Shown here piece by piece: positions 12,451-23,808 of a stretch of 64,000 nucleotides of DNA (its first letter is position 1; every line of letters begins with the position of its first letter). Below the pieces are notes generated by a model that did not search any database, was not told the origin of the DNA, and saw only the letters and a program-made list of their open reading frames with translations. The translations under genes and the position numbers were made by a program. Source of the stretch: Symsagittifera roscoffensis (taxonomy: Eukaryota > Xenacoelomorpha > Acoela > Convolutidae); contig NC_087070.1 of assembly GCF_963678635.1 (NCBI RefSeq), positions 14,263,840 through 14,327,839 on the forward strand, read 5' to 3'.

Positions 12451-13324
12451 GTGTTGGGACAATCAGGTCTCTTCTTCTTCAGTGTTGGGACCCTTGAACA
12501 ACTATCTCTGGTACCACCACTTGAGTTCTAGTATAAAAATTTTCCAAAAACCCAACCTCACTGGCCAATTACTAGCCCCTTTGCATTTATCTCCCTTTAT
12601 TAATCCGATACAAGTTGAAAGCCGAACTTGTTAGCAGGTGTCTTGTGATCACCTATTCGTCTAAAACCGATAAATCTAAACCAAAAACTCAAGTGAGAAA
12701 ATGATGAAAAACAGAAAGATGAACCCACCTAAAATTCAAAGGTGACCAATGTCGTCCTTCCAAGAAAAAAAAATGTCTGGTACCTGGTTGTCACTCGTCC
12801 CCCCCCCCCCCCTACTAACGTTCTTATGGGGTATTCTCCTTCCAGGTTCCAAAAACTGTCTATTTCCGATCCCCCCACCTGATCCGACCAGGGTATCTAC
12901 CTGAATTCGATCCCAAATTTGGATATCCTCGCTTTGTAACTCACGCGTGCAAGATTCTAATGTAACTAAATCGACGATATCGATTGATTAGTTCCTGTAA
13001 CGTGTCCCCCTTTTTAAAATTTGCTAACCAGCCCCCCTTCTAACCTCCCCCCTATTTAGCCCCCCTCTTAAGCCGAAAATTACCTTAAGCGCGATGGGTG
13101 CTAAACTTTCTGAGAGAAAACCGTAGAACCTGTTTCCAGGCTCTGCTTGAGTAAAAACGTATTCTCAAAACAGTGGGAATCCGCTTATCAAATTTTACAC
13201 TTATCTCCTATAAGGTAACGTGGATTTTAACGATACCCGTTTGACCAAACAGAACACCCCTGTCTGTCCTACTCTGGCTGTTCTGATTCCGTGCTGGTTG
13301 TCTCCTTGGCGTGTCCCGCGCTTC

Positions 13325-13555
13325 TCATCAAAACACTTTCTCACTTGACTGGTCACTTGTTCCAATCAAGTCTCCTAGTGGTCCGTCGAATGACCAAACA
13401 AAACAAAACACCCCTGTGTGCCCTTCTCTGTTTCTTCTCTTCCTTGCTGGATGTTCCTCTGGTGTGTCCAGCACCTGTCGGGTCCCCTTCCTATGAACAA
13501 CTTTCGCGCTTGGCTGGTCACTTTTTCCAGTCAAGTCTCCTAGTGGCCCAGTGAA
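13325..13555. repeat. Leader 68-70 bp repeat block, copy I
   Basis: Degenerate repeats with TTCCAATCAAGTCTCCTAGTGG and similar parts, matching the cleaner arrays at 20985-21230, 25335-25520 and 29085-29270. Internal dyads are formed by ACTTGACTGG and CCAGTCAAGT. Confidence 0.65.
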
Positions 13556-14036
13556 ATTGCAATCTATCTGAAAGCCCTTAATAACGCCCCACACTCGGGC
13601 ATCTGTATAAAATTGCTGATTTGATTGAAACGAACGGTCATGTGGAAACAATATGGGTATAGTACTTTAATTAATATAGAGGTTTGATCCTTCTAATCTG
13701 GTTTCAGAGTCACTGTCCTTTTATTTGTTTTATGGTTTTTGTTCCTTTTTCTATTCTTTTTTGGTTTTTTGTTTCGCTTTTTGTCTTTTTTATCGTTTTT
13801 TGTCACCCTAGTTACCCCCCTTACTCGGTTAGCTAGGCCTCGTTCGGAGAGCGTACCAGGAATTTTCTCGAGTTTTCTTAAAAAGCTATCACGGTACCAC
13901 CGGAAGGTTTACACGTTCCCGCTGAACCGTACCACCGGTACTCTAGAATGGGCATGTAGCGCGGAGCTGTGTCAAGTGGGTTTGACTCCGTAGTCATGAT
14001 GTCGTAAAAACACCCAAGAGCGCCATAAAAAAACTA

Positions 14037-14916
14037 TGTAACAGTCGCCTACTTAAGTCACATATGAGGTTAAAAAAAATAGGCCCTATAACCATTGGCT
14101 AGAGTCAGGGACACTATCTCTTGTGTTTTTGTACCTCGAACGCTCGGAGCCAATTCGGTTCACTTGGGACATGAGACTAAAACCCTCGTTACAGCTTAAA
14201 GGCCACTACCAAAATACCCCCACTCTAGAAATTAAGAACGTCCCCATACTTAGGTGTCAAAATACCCAAAATACGCAAACGCCGTTAAAAACAGGGTCGG
14301 AACATTCCGTTTTAGTTGCTTTTTTCTTAGACAGTGGAACTTTGATCCATTTCAGATGGATCAACCTAAAACTCTCCCTACCTCAACTTAACAATTATAA
14401 AACACACTCAAGAAAACTAAATTGGGTACTCACATACCAGCACACTCGAGAATTGGAGTAACTAAGTTAACTAGCGACTCTAGCATAAATGGAATTAAAT
14501 ATAACTTGAGAAGTTTTGAATCAAAGAGTTTTAACTTGAGAATCGAGTTTTGGGTTTGGACCATTGGGAGACTTCGACTGTCCACCTTTCCACCGAGGTT
14601 TCACTCTGGTCCACTTCTAATTTGTATCTTCTTGGTTCGCAATCGTTCTGCCTTTTATTTCAGGATAGAGCAGCTCTACTCTAGTATGGTATTATATCTG
14701 GAAATTGCGAATAGCAATTTCTTACAGTTTTTTCGATCACTTTCACGCGTTTTTAATTCTGCTGTTCTGATCTTACATTTTTGAGATTTTCAGTTGTCGC
14801 GAAAAAGTTGAGCATGACATGCCCAATTCGAATTTTTTTGAAAAATTCCATTTCATCCCAAAATCATGTTTCTCGCGTTGTTCAAGATCAAACTTCCAAA
14901 TATGACCGACTGCACA
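14037..14916 (-). repeat. 5' LTR of copy I
   Basis: 880 bp; on the minus strand it starts TGTGCAGTCGGTCATATTTG and ends GCGACTGTTACA, so it has TG...CA ends. It is followed by the leader. Similar LTRs are at 16433-17334, 21723-22618, 23933-24836 and (shortened) 53531-53955. Confidence 0.85.
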
Positions 14917-15220
14917 TCACTGTCTAATAAAAAGTAACTATACGTAAGGTTCCGACCCTATTTTTCAACGGCGTTTGCGTATTTTGGGTATTTTGAGACC
15001 TAAGTATGGGGATGTTCTGATTTTTTAGAGTGGGGGGTATTTTGGTAGCGGCATTTAAGCTGTAACGAGGGTTTAAGTCTCATGTCGCAAGTGAACCGAA
15101 TTGGCTCCTACCGCTTGAGGTAGAAAAACACAAGAGATAGTGTCCCTGACTCTCGAGCCAATGGTTATAGGGCCTATTTTTCTCTAACCTCATATGTGAC
15201 TTAAGTAGCCGACTGTATCA
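14917..15220 (+). repeat. Partial LTR, plus orientation
   Basis: Starts at CACTGTCTAATAAAAAG (the poly(A)-signal region of the LTR) and runs to the LTR end, here changed to GACTGTATCA. The U3 part is missing because copy I lies there. It looks like the right part of an older LTR that copy I entered. Confidence 0.75.
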
Positions 15221-15455
15221 TTCGCTTGTGTTATTTTAGTACTTTTGATTACCATTAAGATTGCAATGACCAAATAAAAGTGCTAACTCTCGAAGCCTTA
15301 CATATCAGTCGCTTGAAACCCGAGAAGGGTCGGAAAGAAGAGTACAGGTCACGCGAACTCACCATCAAAATCTAGCACTATTTCATTGTTCCATCGCTGT
15401 ATGGCTTAAAGTCCTTGTTACGTCTACATGTTAACAGTGTTTTATTTGTTAATTT
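15221..15455. other. Spacer upstream of split RT gene
   Basis: No gene, repeat or motif recognised. It is presumably the 5' flank or 5' UTR of the RT gene that follows. Confidence 0.3.
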
Positions 15456-16432
15456 ATGATGGTTTGCTTACATTTTTGGAATTGTCCGTGCTGTACGTTG
15501 GATAGGATTTTAGACACTGATGATCAATTTGTTATTCATCAGTGTCTAGATTTTGATGGTCGCACTTCTCAGTGTTCAAGATTCTCAGCAGGTCCTGATA
15601 AAATAATTCCTCAAATTTTTAAAGATCTTGTTAGTAAGTCGAATGGCAGTGCAGGACTTATTTTTCTGAAATCGCCTACTAAGCTGATAAACCTCATTGG
15701 AGAAGGCAAAATACCCAAACCCCCAAGACCTTTCTTTTTTGGCGCGAAGCTTATCGCCCTCATAAAGATAGAAGGAGGGTTGAGAACAATTGCTATAGGC
15801 AACACGCTGAGACGTATCGCGTCTAAATGCGCTGGAAGCAAGGCCCTCTCCGAGCAACAAAATTTTTCCGGAAACGTAGAGGTAGAATGCGGTACCAAAC
15901 GAGGAGCAGAAATAGCTGCGCACTCGTTTCAAAACCTAATTGGACGCGACGACAATCCAAAATGCACTGTTTTTTTTAAAACTAGATTTTAAGAATGCCT
16001 TCAACTCTCTAAATAGAGAAACATTGCTGAATCATTTTTATTCATATAGTCCCGAATTGTATAATTACACCTATTGCGCGTATGGTAAACCTAGTTACCT
16101 TTTTTACGGAAGCTCTGTCATAATTTCAGAAGACGGAACTCAGCTAGGTGATCCTGAAGCCCCACCCCTTTTTGCGGAAAAAATTCAAACACTAGTCAAA
16201 CAGTTGGAGTCGAAAATTAACCTCTGGTATTTAGATGATGGAAATTTAGCCGACGACTATAAGGTAGTACTCCGGGACCTTAAAAACGTTCTGAAATTGG
16301 AACAAATTTACGGCCTGAGCTTGAACACTGAGAAGTGCGAACTTTGTTTTTTGGGACCGACTACTAGTACACAGTGTAATTCAATTTTAACACAATTTCG
16401 AAAAATATGCCCCAAAATAAAAATAAAAACAA
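15456..16432 (+). pseudogene. Second reverse transcriptase family, N-terminal half (split gene)
   Basis: Two overlapping frames (15456-15992 and 15940-16432) encode the fingers and palm of a non-LTR-type RT unrelated to the Ty3 RTs. Visible are SAGPDKIIPQ, PFFFGAKLIALIKIEGGLRTIAIGNTLRR, KLDFKNAFNSLNRETLL (first catalytic Asp) and the active-site box WYLDDGNLADD. A frameshift near 15970 in a T/A run breaks it. Right after codons for KIKIKT the reading is interrupted at 16432 by copy II; the C-terminal half resumes at 22619 in the frame expected if the insertion is ignored. Related RTs with YLDDG and a C-terminal nuclease occur in other invertebrates, but I cannot name the family. Confidence 0.78.
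15511..15548. repeat. Perfect 13-bp inverted repeat
   Basis: TAGACACTGATGA at 15511-15523 pairs with its exact reverse complement at 15536-15548 around a 12-nt loop. It lies at the start of the RT gene, upstream of the first conserved RT motif. Confidence 0.85.
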
Positions 16433-17334
16433 TGTGCCAGACGGTCATGTCTGGAAGTTTGACCTTGAGAGACACCAAAACACGTAATTTTGGAGTGGAA
16501 TTTTAATTTTCAAAATTTCGAATGGAGCCTGTCATGCTCAGTTTTCTCGTACCAACTGAAAACACAAGGTGAAAAATCAGAACATCCGAACTTACAATTG
16601 CGGGAAAATACTCAAGAAAAACAGCAGGAAATGGCTATTCGCAATTTCCAGATATAAAATAGGACACGAGTAGAGCTGTCTTATCCCGAAATAGGAAGAG
16701 AGTTAATAAAAAGAAGAGAGAACAACTATTCGGAACAAACTAGAGTGAACCTTCAATGGCAAGGTGGACAGCTTGAGTGTCCCAATTTTTCACACAAAAA
16801 CTCCAATTCTAGAGCCAGAACTTACTTCTGTTACCAAAACTGACCAGTATTAAACTGATCTAGTTATATTATCTAATTCTTGAGTTGCTTACCAATTTAA
16901 TTACTCCCTGTACTCGAGTACATCAACATGTGAGTCCCCAATTTAAATTTCTCGAGTGTGTTTTATGATTGTTATGTTGAGATAAGGCGAGTTTTAGGTT
17001 GATCCATCTGAAATGGATCAAAGTTCCACTGTCCAATAAAAAGTAACTTAACGGATTGTTTCGACCCTGTTTTTAACGGCGTTCGTGTCTTTTGGGTATT
17101 TTGAGACCTAAGTATGGGGACGTTCTTATTTTTTAGAGTGGGGGGGGGGTATTTTGGTAGCGGCATTTAAGCTGTAACGAGGGTTTAAGTCTCATGTCGC
17201 AAGCGAACCGAATTGGCTCCGACCGTTCCTGAGGTAGAAAAACACAAGAGATAGTGTCCCTGACTCTTGAGCCAATGGTTATAGGGCCTATTTTTCTTAA
17301 GCCTCATATGTGACTGAAGTAGGCGACTGTTACA
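16433..17334 (+). repeat. LTR of copy II, plus orientation
   Basis: 902 bp, from TGTGCCAGACGGTCATG to GGCGACTGTTACA. It is followed by only 14 bases of leader (17335-17348, up to TATGG) and then directly by minus-strand gag. Confidence 0.88.
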
Positions 17335-17348
17335 TAGTGTTTTTATGG

Positions 17349-19460
17349 TTCTTTACCGCTTCCCAAAACAACGGACAGTCCATCCTGAAGTGCCCCTCTT
17401 GGTTGCAGAAGAAGCATCTTGCACCTATTTTGATGATCAAGCCACTATAGAACTCGTGTTCTTCCATCTGGCTCATATCTTCTTCATCGGGTGCATATCC
17501 AAAACTCTTCATGCCCTGTTTGTATGTCGTGCAATCCGCCATATGATGATCCGCCGACCCGCAGTTAGCACATGACCTGCGTTTGTCCATGTCATCTCTG
17601 GGCTTGTACCATGACGACCTCTGTGGCTGACTTCCCCCTTGTGTGTTCCTGTTGTCTGAGTACGAGTATTTCTTGGGTTTCATCAGCATGTACTCTCTTG
17701 ACTTCTGCCTCATCTCTTCTGGAGTTGGTGCACTGTCTTTCGACAATGTGTAGTACGTTGCTAACATCGTTCTCAAGTCATCACTCTTCACCCCATCAAT
17801 GAACTTTGAGGCGATACTGAAGATCCTTCGATTGGTAGATTCTTCCGGGTCCATCCTTCTTCTAAAGCTCTCAAGATCATCTAGGAACCTGTCAATCGAT
17901 TCATCGTCCCTTTTGTCTCCTCTTCTCAAATCGCATCATGGCTTGATGACCCTTCATGCCTGAGCCGAATCTATTTAACAATATTTCAAAGATTTTGTCC
18001 GCTGTGTCGCGTTCCTCTTCTTTCTTCGCAACCACGCATTTCAATGCCGTGCCTTCCAGATTGCTCAGTATCGCTTTGCATGCTTACCTCTCATCGTTCA
18101 AGTTGTCTTGTTCTAAGTGCAACCTCATGACTTCTACCCAAGTGTCAATGCATCCATCTGAATCATCTTTGAACTCCTTCGGTTTCTTGAAGGTTTTCCT
18201 GGATTTGTTGCCTCCTCTGTCACTCGAGTCGGTGTTCCTCGTGGCGAAGGCTTCTAGCGTCCTGTTCATCATTTCCCAGGTGCTTGCCCAAGTCATGGCA
18301 TCCGGTCCCACGTTGTTTTGAGTCGTGGAGTCCCCTGGACCACTGGTTGTGTTCACTGTTCCATTCTTTATAATGGCCCTGGCCCCCACCGGTGCCGTAA
18401 TCGCGGCCTCCCGGGTTTCTGGTAACGGTGTTGACTGTCGTTTGTTCCTTTGAGGCTCCACGAAGTCCACTCTATTACCTTGTGTCCTCTCTGCAGCTGG
18501 CCTGTCTTGTTGTGTTGAATTCCTAAGAATAGTGTCTAGCTTTGTCTGTATTGCGCTTGAGCTCTCAGCCTGTTCCCTACTCATCGTATCCATTCTCGTT
18601 TCCAAACTCCCTAACTGGCAATTCACTGCGTCATATCGCTGCTTCATTTCCTGCATGTCCTTTCTGATGTTCTTCTCTCGCTCTTCAACAGTGGTTTCTA
18701 CTTTGTCAGACATCTTCTGAAGCTTTTCTTCCGTCGCTCTCGCTAGATGGAAATAGTTGTCCAAGTACTCATGTTTGTTGTGTCTCATTTCCTTCTTTAT
18801 CACATTTCTATCCTCTTCGCTGTGCTTCAGTTTCTCATCTATCTGATCTAGTTTCGCCATCAAGTCGCTTAGCTCAAGATTTGTCGTTCCATGGTCCGTT
18901 GTTGTTCTGTAGTTGATCGCTGGTCCCGATTTTCTCTGACCCTCGTTCTGATCGGTCTCTGTCGTTTTCGTGGATACTGTTCCGAGTGTTTTGCTTTTCT
19001 CAACTTTCGTCTCCTCCACTGCTGCGTCCTTCGATCTCATTCCGACCATCATTGCTAATCTTTCAGTAAAAGACGTTCTCTTTTGAGACTCATCCTTCAC
19101 TGTTTCTTGCGTGTTGCCTGTTGTGTCTTCCGCGTTGTCTATCGGTGATAACTCTATGGGATTCGGGTTAGGTTCTTCCGCATTAGGCATTGGAGTTGAC
19201 TCTGTCGTCTTCTTTCCTGCTTCATCCACACTTTGATCAGGTGTCTCTAGATCAATCTCGATGGTGGGTTCTACTCGTTCCTCTTCTGTGCCCTCTTTTG
19301 CTTTGTTCTCCGTGGTACTCCTCGTGCTGACCATACTAACTGAAAAGTTCTTCTTTGTTACCTTCGGACCCATTGATGTTGTTTTACGTAGCGACGAGTT
19401 ATACTTTGTCTTCGCTTCGGTAGACCTCTTTTCAGCTACCGGTACCCTGCTTCGCCTCAT
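17349..19460 (-). pseudogene. Gag, copy II (truncated at junction)
   Basis: The start codon is at 19460-19458 (MRRSRVPVAEKRS). The open part 19460-18084 holds the N-terminal region (IEIDLETPDQSVDEAGKK), a coiled coil (LMAKLDQIDEKLKHSEEDRN) and the front of the capsid-like domain. After a frame break near 17930-18090 the part 17929-17349 continues with DDLRTMLATYYTLS and two knuckles, CANCGSADHHMADC and CFFCNQEGHFRMDC. It ends at the junction with the plus LTR, shortly after WEAVKNH, so the gag end and everything downstream were lost. This is the least damaged gag in the window. Confidence 0.85.
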
Positions 19461-19749
19461 TATTTACAATTGTTACTATTTACAGTATTACTATCTACAA
19501 AATTCTACTCTAAAGTTAAAACCTCTTTTGAAAAAATTTTTGTAAAATGAAATCAACGATTTGCTGAAAACAACTTTTCTCAAGCTCTTGAAAATTTTAA
19601 GTGTTAGGATAGGATAAAGAATATGATCGTATAATTGGTTACTTCAACCTGACTTAGTACTCTTTTAGTACCCCCCTCCTAATGCTGTTGCAAGACTTTC
19701 TTTCTACCGTCTCAAGACTATTCAGTGTTGTCCCAGTACTTCCTGTTAG

Positions 19750-20230
19750 TATCCCCAGACTAGTGTCCCAAGACCAATGTCCCAAGACCAACGTCCCAAG
19801 ACTAACGTCCCAAGACCAATGGCCCAAGACCAACGTCCCAAGACCAATGGCCCAAGACCAACGTCCCAAGAATACCGTCCCAAGACCAATGGCCCAAGAC
19901 CAATGTCCCAAGACCACTGTCCCAAGACCAATGGCCCAAGACCAATGTCCCAAGACCAATGGCCCAAGAGCAACATCCCAAGACTACCGTCCCAAGACCA
20001 ATGGCCCAAGACCAATGTCCCAAGACCACTGTCCCAAGACCACTGTCCCAAGACCAATGTCCCCAGACCAATGTCCCAAGACTGTTTCGTACCAAGACTG
20101 CTCTGGTCCAAGACTGTTCCAAGGCTGCACTGTCCCAAGACTATCCCAAGACTGTGTTGCCCCAAGACTGTCCCCAGATTGCAATGTCCCTGGACTTCTT
20201 CGGTACTGTCCCAAGACTCGTCACTGAGTG
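19750..20230. repeat. Leader minisatellite, copy II (14-bp unit)
   Basis: About thirty units of 14 bp such as CCCAAGACCAATGT and CCCAAGACCAATGG, with degenerate longer units at the high end. It shares the core GTCTTGGGACA (reverse complement) with the other copies, but with period 14 rather than 21. Confidence 0.92.
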
Positions 20231-20984
20231 TCTGAATATCGGGTCTCTTCTTCTTCGTTGTAGGGACTATTGAACCACTGTACCTTTTACCACCACCTGA
20301 GCTCTTGTAAAAATTTTCCCAAAATCCCTATCTTAATGGTCGAAACCCAAATATTGATCCAGTCTTTTCAGGCTATTTGAAACTCTAAATTCCCCGCAGG
20401 TGTCTTGTGATCACCTGTTCGTTAAAATACCAACAACGATTTTTTACCAAAATATAAAATTTTAAACTGGAAAAAATTTCAAAAACAGATGGGTGAATCC
20501 TCCTGAAATTCAAGGTTGACTGATGTCAATCTTTGTCCGAAAAAATGTCTGATACCCGATTGCCACGCGTTTTCCTCCCCCCTGCTAGCGATCTTATGGG
20601 GTATCACAAAAACTGTCTATGTCCGTTCCCCCCTACCGATCCGACCAGGGTATCTACCTTAACCTGATTCTAATTTTGGATATCCGCTTCCTGTAACCAA
20701 CGCGTCTAACCTCCCCCCTCTTTAGCCCCCCTCTTAAGCCGAAAAATTCCTTAAGCGCCGGGTGCTAAACCTCTCGAGAGAAAACCGTAGACCTGTTTCC
20801 AGGCCTGCTTGTGCAAAAACTTCCTCAAAACAATGGGGCTCCGCTTATCCAATTTTACACTTATCTCCTATAATGTAATGTGGATTCTAACGATACCCGT
20901 TGCCCAACCTGTGCGTCCTCTTGTGGTGATCCTGTGCTGATTGTCTCTGTTCCGCACTTGATAGCAGCACCACTTTCCCTTTTG

Positions 20985-21230
20985 ACTGATCACCCTTTCC
21001 AGTCAAGTCTTCTAGTGGTCCGGTTCGATCCTTGTGAACCACTTTCCCACTCGACTGATCACCCTTTCCAGTCAAGTCTCCTAGTGGTCCGGTTCGATCC
21101 TTGTGAACCACTTTCCCACTCGACTGATCACCCTTTCCAGTCAAGTCTCCTAGTGGTCCGGTTCGATCCTTGTGAACCACTTTCCCACTCGACTGATCAC
21201 CTCTTCCAGTCAAGTCTCCTTGACTAGGTT
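20985..21230. repeat. Leader 68-70 bp tandem repeat, copy II
   Basis: Nearly four units, each holding CCACTTTCCCACTCGACTGA, TCACCCTTTCCAGTCAAGTC and CCGGTTCGATCCTTGTGA. Units are almost identical, which points to recent expansion. CTCGACTG and CAGTCAAG form a small imperfect dyad within each unit. Confidence 0.9.
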
Positions 21231-21722
21231 GCAATCTATCTGAAAACCCTTAACAACGCCCCCCACACGGGCACCTTATTGAAGTCACTGGTTTAAATTG
21301 CTAGATTGATCGAAACGATCGGTCTTATAAAACAGTATGGGTATACTATTTAATTAATATAAAGGTTTGATCCAAATGATCCGGTATCAAAGTCACTGTC
21401 TTCTCGTTTTATGGTTTTTGTTCCTTTTTCTATGATTTTTTCTTGTTTTTGTTTCGCTTTTTGTCTTTTTGCTCTTGTTTTTGTCCCCCTAGTTACCACC
21501 CCCCCTTACTCGGTTAGCTAGGCCTCGTTCGGAGAGCGTTCCAGGAAGTTTTCTCAAGTTTTCTTAAAAAGCTATCCCGGTACAACCGGAAGGCTTACAC
21601 GTTCCCGCTGAACCGTACCACCGGTACTCTAGAATGGGCATGCAGCCCGGAGCTGTGTCAAGTGGGTTCGACTCCGTAGTCATGATGTCGTAAAAACACC
21701 CAGGAGCGCCATAAAAACACTA

Positions 21723-22618
21723 TGTAACAGTCGCCTACTTCAGTCACATATGAGGCTTAAGAAAAATATGCCCTATAACCCTTGGCTCAAGAGTCAGGGA
21801 CACTATCTCTTGTGTTTTTCTACCTCAAGAACGGTCGGAGCCAATTCGGTTCGCTTGCGACACGAGACTAGAACCCGTCACAGCTTAAAGGCTACTACCA
21901 AAATATCCCCCCACTCTAGAAAATAAGAACGTCCCCATACTTAGGTCTCAAAATACCCAAAATACACGAACGCCGTTAAAAACAGGGTCGGAACAATCCG
22001 TTAAGTTACTTTTTATGGACAGTGGAACTTTGATCCATTTCAGATGGATCAACCTAAAACTCGCCTTATCTCAACATAACAATCATAAAACACACTCGAG
22101 AAATTTAAATTGGGGACTCACATGTTGATGTACTCGAGTACAGGGAGTAATTAAATTGGTAAGCAACTCAAGAATTAGATAATATAACTAGATAAGTTTA
22201 ATACTGGTCAGTTTTGGTAACAGAAGTAAGTTCTGGCTCTAGAATTGGAGTTTTTGTGTGAACCATTGGGACACTCAAGCTGTCCACCTTTCCATTGAAG
22301 TTTCACTCTAGTTTGTTCCGAATAGTTGTTCTCTCTTCTTTTTATTATCTCTCTTCCTATTTCGGGATAAGACAGCTCTAGTCGTGTCCTATTTTATATC
22401 TGGAAATTGCGAATAGCAATTTCCTGCTGTTTTTCATGAGTATTTTCCCGCAATTGTAAATTCGGATGTTCTGATTTTTCACCTTGTGTTTTCAGTTGGT
22501 ACGAGAAAACTGAGCATGACAGGCTCCATTCGAAATTTTGAAAATTAAAATTCCACTCCAAAAGTACGTGTTTTAGTGTCTCTCAAGGTCAAACTTCCAG
22601 ACATGACCGACTGCCACA
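21723..22618 (-). repeat. LTR of copy II, minus orientation
   Basis: 896 bp; on the minus strand TGTGGCAGTCGGTCATG... to ...GCGACTGTTACA. This is the authentic 5' LTR of the minus-strand gag unit. A plus-oriented LTR sits at the other end of the insert. Confidence 0.88.
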
Positions 22619-23808
22619 CAAAAGAAGAACTCATCATTTTAGGATCTCCAATCGGCGAACTTTGCCGAAAAGAATTGCTCGACAAAAAAATTAAGGAGCT
22701 TGAAAAAGTCCCGGATGTCCTTGACAAACTAGACGCCCATTATGGTTTCTACCTCCTGAAAAATTGCTTTAGCATGCAAAAACTTCTGTTTTTTGCGTAC
22801 GAGCCCTTGTTTTTTGCAAAATGATTTTTTGGAACGCTACGACAAATTACTAAGAAATTCGTTTTGCAAGGTCACTAACGTGAAAATGGATGTTAACCAG
22901 TTTTTACAAGCAGTTCTCCCGGCAGCCAAAGGTGGTTTGGGCGTTTCTTCCCCTCGTCTACTCGCTTTACCCGCTTTATTAGCCTCAGCAGTAGGAGCAA
23001 AAGATGCCTTGTGCGAAATCTTTGGTTTGGAGCATGTGGATGGAACCTATGATGATGCGCTTAAAAGGTGGTTTGAACTTGGAAAAACTGAAATGCTCCG
23101 GAAAATGAAATCTAAAAAAATGGACGGATCCAATTTTTGACAGCGAAATTGCAGACTTGATTTTACGACTCGGACCAACGGACGTAAAAAAGATTCAACG
23201 GGTCCCAAGAAAGATTTGGCTCCCAATGGTTGAACGTCATCCCGTGCAAAAGTTTAAGGTTTAAACTGTCGAACCAACAACTCACAATTGCGATAGGACT
23301 TCGATTAGGCTCAAAAACATGCTAACGGCATAAATGCGTGTGCGGAAAAGACGTTACCGAGGATGGTTGGCATGGTCTTTCTTGCCTCAAAAGTGCAGGG
23401 AGATTCTCTAGGCATTCAAACCTGAATGCCCTTATAAAGCAGAGTTTATCCTCTATTTTAGAACCACGACACCTCTACAGGACCGATCAGAAGCGACCAG
23501 ACGTTTTGACGCTCGTTCCATGGGCTGTTGGAAAGCAGCTCTTGTGGGATGTAACGGTAGTAGACTCCTTAGCTCCTTGTAGGATTAATGCCGGGTCTGT
23601 TTGTAACCCTGGTACGGCTGCCGCTGAAGCGGAAGAGCGAAAAAATGACAAGTATAAAGATTTTGTAAATGATGGATATCTCTTTCAACCGCTAGCTTTT
23701 GAAATTCAGGGCGCGGCCGGAACCCAGAGCAGACAGCTTTTTAAAACAGAGAATCTACCTGGCAATACAGATTGCGAACGCCGCTTGCGTACTCGGAACA
23801 GTAAATGA
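22619..23808 (+). pseudogene. Second reverse transcriptase family, C-terminal half with restriction-like endonuclease domain
   Basis: This continues the gene cut at 16432. Pieces: ELIILGSPIG and thumb-like sequence (22622-22824), RTSPCFLQNDFLERYDKLLRNS and LPAAKGGLGVSS (22793-23140), a degraded stretch, then 23338-23808. The last piece has a CCHC-like cluster (CGKDVTEDGWHGLSC) followed by GRFSRHSNLN and KRPDVLTL...LLWDVTVVDS. This arrangement matches the zinc knuckle, R-x-x-RH-x-x-x-N and PD-(D/E)XK-like nuclease of R2-type restriction-like endonucleases. Such nucleases nick DNA to prime reverse transcription. Frameshifts at about 22795, 23120 and 23740 and several stops make it a pseudogene. 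Confidence 0.75.

Larger units (their letters stand above)
11590..14036 (-). other. 5' leader of copy I (LTR to gag)
   Basis: About 2.4 kb of non-coding leader between LTR and gag. From the LTR side it holds TAGTTTTTTTATGGCGCTC directly after the LTR (candidate primer-binding area), long homopolymer-rich stretches, a 68-70 bp repeat block (13325-13555), C-rich tracts (12800-13080) and the minisatellite. Corresponding leaders lie at 19461-21722, 24837-27341 and 28593-31092. Open frames in it are not conserved. Confidence 0.75.
1..14916 (-). mobile_element. Giant Ty3/gypsy-type retroelement, copy I (truncated by window start)
   Basis: Read on the minus strand from 14916 downwards, the order is LTR, long leader with minisatellite, gag, protease, RT, RNase H, integrase, macro-like domain and the start of accessory ORF2, which runs off the window at base 1. 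The order and the proteins match element G (23933-53955) throughout. All coding parts are broken by stops and frameshifts, so this is an old, inactive copy. At its upper end it abuts a plus-oriented LTR fragment (14917-15220), so it probably inserted into an older LTR of the same family. Its own 3' LTR lies outside the window. Confidence 0.88.
19461..21722 (-). other. 5' leader of copy II
   Basis: Non-coding leader between gag and the minus-oriented LTR. It holds the 14-bp minisatellite (19750-20230), C-rich tracts (20570-20720) and the 68-70 bp array (20985-21230), in the same order as in the other copies. Confidence 0.75.
16433..22618. mobile_element. Copy II of the giant element: inverted-LTR fragment inside the RT gene
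   Basis: The insert begins with a plus-oriented LTR (TGTGCCAG...) and ends with a minus-oriented LTR (...CTGCCACA). Between them lie only minus-strand gag, leader and minisatellite; protease, pol and accessory ORFs are absent. Flanks carry a direct repeat CAA (16430-16432 and 22619-22621), and removing insert plus one repeat puts the RT gene back in one frame. An ordinary LTR element has LTRs in the same direction, so this is a rearranged cDNA product. Confidence 0.82.

Noticed and set aside
12012-12497. Long open frames on both strands over the minisatellites (also 19682-20273, 26317-26943, 30065-30705)
   Set aside because: The repeat units contain no stop in several frames, so open frames arise automatically. 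They are not conserved between copies and encode simple repeats.
12800-13080. Poly-C/poly-G tracts in leaders as G-quadruplex promoters
   Set aside because: Short G/C runs recur in all leaders, but spacing is irregular and I cannot tell them from simple sequence.
16433-22618. DNA transposon with ~900-bp terminal inverted repeats
   Set aside because: The inverted repeats are the LTRs of the giant element (TG...CA ends, adjacent leader and gag). The same sequence occurs as direct repeats at 23933 and 53531, and no transposase is inside.
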